Shown here piece by piece: positions 6,548 through 8,548 of a DNA stretch of 8,548 nucleotides. The stretch comes from Candidatus Methanoprimaticola hominis. Lineage in GTDB: Archaea; Thermoplasmatota; Thermoplasmata; Methanomassiliicoccales; Methanomethylophilaceae. The position numbers and the translations under genes were made by a program. The stretch covers positions 1 through 8,548 of the forward strand of contig LVVU01000046.1 in assembly GCA_006954465.1 (NCBI GenBank), written 5' to 3'. A model generated the notes under the pieces. The model saw only the letters and a program-made list of their open reading frames with translations, had not been told where the DNA came from and did no database searches. The stretch's first letter is position 1; each line of letters begins with the position of its first letter.

Positions 6548-6554
6548 TTATATA
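6548..6554 (+). promoter_or_regulatory. Archaeal TATA box of the rpl44e operon
   Basis: TTATATA (within CTTATATAG) stands out in GC-rich DNA about 50 bp before the rpl44e start. A transcription start about 25 bp downstream, near 6576, leaves a short leader with the AGGTGAT ribosome binding site. It fits a strong promoter for a ribosomal-protein operon. Confidence 0.65.
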
Positions 6555-6600
6555 GGACCCCCATATTAGCACGTCCCCGTTCACATTCTAGGTGATTCAA

Positions 6601-6879
6601 ATGAAGATGCCCAGGACTATCAAGAGATACTGTCCCTACTGCAAAACCCACACGGAGCAGGAAGTGGAGAGGGTCAAGAAGAAGAAAGCCAGCGAGCTCA
6701 AATGGGGACAGAGGAGATTCAGAAAGGTCACCGCCGGTTACGGAGGTTTCCCGAGGCCTAAGCCCGAGGGAAGGGAGAAGCCCACCAAGAGGATCAACCT
6801 CAGGTACAGATGCACCCAGTGCAAGAAGGCCAACATCTCCCCGTGCATCCGCGCAAAGAAGTTCGAGCTTACGGAGTGA
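6601..6879 (+). CDS. rpl44e: 50S ribosomal protein L44e
   Basis: This is a 92-residue zinc-ribbon protein of the large ribosomal subunit (eukaryotic eL42), found in Archaea and Eukarya but not Bacteria; in ribosome structures it lies near the E site. It begins [19 protein letters not shown]. Zinc ligands are C11/C14 and C71/C74, with a basic central region including the family-typical [23 protein letters not shown] segment (residues 46-64). ATG 6601 is chosen because AGGTGAT (6590-6596) sits at proper spacing; the GTG at 6592 would lie inside that site, and ATG 6607 is a less likely alternative. It is the first gene of an operon with rps27e, aIF2-alpha and nop10. The stop TGA is 5 nt before the next start. 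Confidence 0.95.
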   Translation: MKMPRTIKRYCPYCKTHTEQEVERVKKKKASELKWGQRRFRKVTAGYGGFPRPKPEGREKPTKRINLRYRCTQCKKANISPCIRAKKFELTE

Positions 6880-6884
6880 TTCGA

Positions 6885-7052
6885 ATGACCGGAGATTTCA
6901 TCAAAGTCAAGTGCCCCGACTGCGGTGCCGAGCAGATCGTCTTCAAGAAGGCCGCCACCAAGGTCACCTGCCACGTCTGTGGCTCCACCCTCGTCGTCCC
7001 CAAGGGCGGCGTCGGCGACATCAAAGGCGAGATCCTCGAGGTAGTCGGCTGA
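6885..7052 (+). CDS. rps27e: 30S ribosomal protein S27e
   Basis: The 55-residue small-subunit protein (eukaryotic eS27) is a zinc ribbon with C10-P-D-C13 and C29-H-V-C32, and the typical [11 protein letters not shown] end. It occurs only in Archaea and Eukarya. The start ATG 6885 follows GGAGTGAT, a ribosome binding site that overlaps the stop of rpl44e, so translation is likely coupled. Its TGA stop overlaps the ATG of the aIF2-alpha gene by one base. The start context GTGATTCGAATG almost repeats that of rpl44e (GTGATTCAAATG). Confidence 0.95.
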   Translation: MTGDFIKVKCPDCGAEQIVFKKAATKVTCHVCGSTLVVPKGGVGDIKGEILEVVG

Positions 7053-7834
7053 TGGCAAGGGTCAGAGGCTTCCCGGAGAACGGCGAGCTCGTCGTGTGCA
7101 CTGTGAAGAGCGTCAAGAATTTCGGCGCCTTCGTCTCACTCGACGAGTACGACGACAAGGAAGGATTCGTCCACGTCCGGGACGTAGCCACTGGCTGGGT
7201 AAAGTACATCAGAGACTTCGTCAGGGAAGGTCAAAAGGTGGTCTGCAAGGTCCTGGGCGTGGACTCCTCGAAGGGCCACATCGACCTTTCCCTGAAAGCG
7301 GTCAACGACCATCAGAAGAGAGAGAAGATCCAGCAGTGGAAGAACGAGAAGAAGGCCGAGAAGCTCGTGGAGATCGTCGCCGAGAGGATGGACATCTCCG
7401 TGGACAAGGCCTACGACATGTTCGGAAACGAGCTGCTGGAGGATTACGAATCCCTTTACGACGCGTTCGAGTCGGCGGTCGCCGACACCGATGCATTCCT
7501 GGAGGACTACTCCGGCGAATGGATCGACACCTTCATGGAGGTCGCCAACGAGAACGTCGCCGCTCCTTCCGTGCAGATCGATGGCATCCTCGAGATGACC
7601 TCGTCCGCTCCCAACGGAATGGAGCTCGTCCGCAATGCCCTCCTCAAGGGCATGGCAGCCGCCGACGGAGCCGACGCGGAGATCACCTGCGTAGGATGCC
7701 CCAGGTACAGGGTCGTCGTCAAGGCGCCCGAGTACAAGGAGGCCGAGGAGATCATGAAGGACATCTCCAACGCGGCGATCAGCGACCTCGTCTCCAATGG
7801 AGGCGTCGCCTCCCTGAAGCGCGAGAGCAAATGA
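7052..7834 (+). CDS. eif2a: Translation initiation factor aIF2 subunit alpha
   Basis: The 260-residue protein is the alpha subunit of archaeal initiation factor 2, which with beta and gamma brings methionyl-initiator tRNA to the small ribosomal subunit. An N-terminal S1 RNA-binding domain (about residues 8-84) shows VKSVKNFGAFVSLDEYDDKE and VLGVDSSKGHIDLSLK; a helical domain (about 85-170) follows, then the C-terminal alpha/beta domain (about 175-260), which binds the gamma subunit in known structures. The S1 loop matching the region of eukaryotic Ser51 reads RDVATGWVKYIRDF, so a threonine rather than serine lies near that position. GAGGT at about 7038-7042 is the ribosome binding site; the start overlaps the rps27e stop by one base (TGATG). 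Its end overlaps nop10 by 4 bp (ATGA). Length and order match the common archaeal L44e-S27e-aIF2alpha-Nop10 cluster. Confidence 0.95.
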   Translation: MARVRGFPENGELVVCTVKSVKNFGAFVSLDEYDDKEGFVHVRDVATGWVKYIRDFVREGQKVVCKVLGVDSSKGHIDLSLKAVNDHQKREKIQQWKNEKKAEKLVEIVAERMDISVDKAYDMFGNELLEDYESLYDAFESAVADTDAFLEDYSGEWIDTFMEVANENVAAPSVQIDGILEMTSSAPNGMELVRNALLKGMAAADGADAEITCVGCPRYRVVVKAPEYKEAEEIMKDISNAAISDLVSNGGVASLKRESK

Positions 7835-8013
7835 GCTCACGCATCAGGCGCTGCAAGAACTGCGGGCGCTACAGCCTCGACCCCACATGCGAAGCGTGCG
7901 GGTCGGAAACCACTTGCCCCGTTCCCCCTAAATATTCTCCGGAGGACAGGATGGGCAATTACCGTCGCAAGCAGACGGTCGACTCCTGGGAAGGGAACCG
8001 ATTCCGCCCGTGA
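7831..8013 (+). CDS. nop10: H/ACA ribonucleoprotein protein Nop10
   Basis: The 60-residue protein is a component of the H/ACA guide RNP, where it binds Cbf5 and helps position RNA for pseudouridylation of rRNA. Archaeal Nop10 is a small zinc ribbon: here C8-K-N-C11 and C20-E-A-C23, followed by the conserved PPKYSPEDRMGNYRRK segment (about residues 32-47). A slightly longer C-terminal tail (TVDSWEGNRFRP) follows the usual end. The start overlaps the aIF2-alpha stop by 4 bp, so translation is probably coupled; there is no strong ribosome binding site of its own. It is the last gene of the operon and faces a convergent membrane-protein gene 16 bp away, with no visible terminator between them. 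Confidence 0.93.
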   Translation: MSSRIRRCKNCGRYSLDPTCEACGSETTCPVPPKYSPEDRMGNYRRKQTVDSWEGNRFRP

Positions 8014-8029
8014 CATCTCGAAGACGATC

Positions 8030-8548
8030 TCACCGGAGCTTGAACCAGGATCCGAACCCCTTCCTCTCGACCTTCGGCTGCTCCTTCGGATACTCGCGCT
8101 CCTCGTCGTACCTTATGCGATACGTTCCCGCAGGGTACAGCTCGGATACGGCGGCGAACCCGATCCATGCCCACAACGGCTTCCTCGATTCCATCGGAGG
8201 GACGTAGTAATCCCTGACCGAAGGCAGGAGTATGACAGCCATCACGATCAGCACCAAAGGTGCGACAACCAGAGGGTTAAGAGTGACGAGCCCGGATACG
8301 ACGACCGAATCCCGGATAAGGGAGCCGATCAACGTGAAAAACAGGAGCAGAACGGCCCCGCGGGCGGCCTTCTTCCACCCCTTGGGCCTGCGTGAGGACA
8401 GCCCCATCAGGGAATCCGCCGTGACAAACAGCATGGCGACCTCCGCGAACAGGAAGAGGAGGTTCCAGCTCATTATCGGTCCGTCGGACGGAGCCTCTAC
8501 GAACAGACCCATGGATAGGACGCAGATCTTGGCGAAGTAGATCACCAT
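8030..8548 (-). CDS. Multi-pass membrane protein of unknown function (may be cut at its 5' end)
   Basis: The frame gives 172 residues from an ATG at the very edge of the window; the true start may lie outside. Hydrophobic segments are seen at about residues 28-45 (SWNLLFLFAEVAMLFVTA), 65-83 (GAVLLLFFTLIGSLI and on), 90-109 (LNPLVVAPLVLIVMAVILLP) and a weaker one at about 123-140, with a possible further one at the N-terminus. The last 30 or so residues are polar and charged (YDEEREYPKEQPKVERKG), so a cytoplasmic tail is likely. I do not recognise the family. Codon use and the TGA stop match the archaeal neighbours. The gene is not part of the ribosomal operon, being convergent with nop10. Confidence 0.65.
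   Translation of the reverse strand: MVIYFAKICVLSMGLFVEAPSDGPIMSWNLLFLFAEVAMLFVTADSLMGLSSRRPKGWKKAARGAVLLLFFTLIGSLIRDSVVVSGLVTLNPLVVAPLVLIVMAVILLPSVRDYYVPPMESRKPLWAWIGFAAVSELYPAGTYRIRYDEEREYPKEQPKVERKGFGSWFKLR

Noticed and set aside
6592..6600. GTG start for rpl44e at 6592
   Set aside because: The GTG lies inside the AGGTGAT ribosome binding site; the ATG at 6601 has proper spacing and gives the normal protein start.
6810..6884. Longer start for S27e at 6810
   Set aside because: The added residues are an out-of-phase reading of the rpl44e C-terminus. ATG 6885 has a ribosome binding site and gives a normal 55-residue protein.
1..8548. CRISPR array, transposon, tRNA or rRNA genes
   Set aside because: No regularly spaced repeats, transposase motifs with terminal repeats, cloverleaf or rRNA core sequences were seen on either strand by eye.

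Overview
The window joins two stretches of very different character. Positions 1 to about 2600 read as DNA of a gut-type Firmicute (Clostridia/Oscillospiraceae style): minus-strand genes, strong AGGAGG-type ribosome binding sites, a sigma70-like promoter, a rho-independent terminator, TAA stops and CGN arginine codons. From about 2890 to the end the DNA reads as archaeal. It carries genes found only in Archaea/Eukarya lineages (diphthine-ammonia ligase, L44e, S27e, aIF2-alpha, Nop10), TATA-box promoters, AGG and ATA codons, and TGA as the stop of every gene. A methanogenic Thermoplasmata host (Methanomassiliicoccales-like) is my best inference; it rests on recalled family resemblance and style, not on a search.

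Bacterial side, all minus strand. A phospholipase D/cardiolipin-synthase-like membrane-anchored enzyme (1216-2601) ends in a hairpin terminator (1149-1181). A promoter (1116-1144) follows directly and drives a two-gene operon: a NifU/IscU-like iron-sulfur scaffold protein (360-1052), then a GGGtGRT-family protein (1-341, cut by the window edge). This pair is the best candidate for an undescribed system here, because the GGGtGRT family has no established function and its tight pairing with an Fe-S scaffold points to a metallocluster role.

Seam. Positions 2611-2829 hold a textbook bacterial promoter (TTGACA-N18-TATACT), a TACCC/GGGTA inverted repeat like CsoR-family copper operators, and an AAGGAGGA ribosome binding site, all aimed at a plus-strand CopA-type copper P1B-ATPase (2830-5052). 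The body of that gene has archaeal codon habits, and its end overlaps an archaeal dph6 gene by 35 bp. The window is therefore either a metagenomic assembly chimera joined near the conserved start of copA, or a transfer of bacterial DNA including the copA control region into an archaeal genome.

Archaeal side. copA and dph6 (5018-5695, minus) converge. dph6 and rpiA (5795-6505, plus) diverge from a 99-bp region with a TATA-like box for each. After a hairpin and a clear TATA box comes a compact translation/ribosome-biogenesis operon: rpl44e, rps27e, aIF2-alpha and nop10 (6601-8013), with 5-nt gaps or 1-4-nt overlaps between genes. A multi-pass membrane protein of unknown function (8030-8548, minus) converges on nop10 and reaches the window edge. 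No tRNA, rRNA, CRISPR array, insertion sequence or attachment site was seen, and no intergenic stretch exceeds 300 bases.
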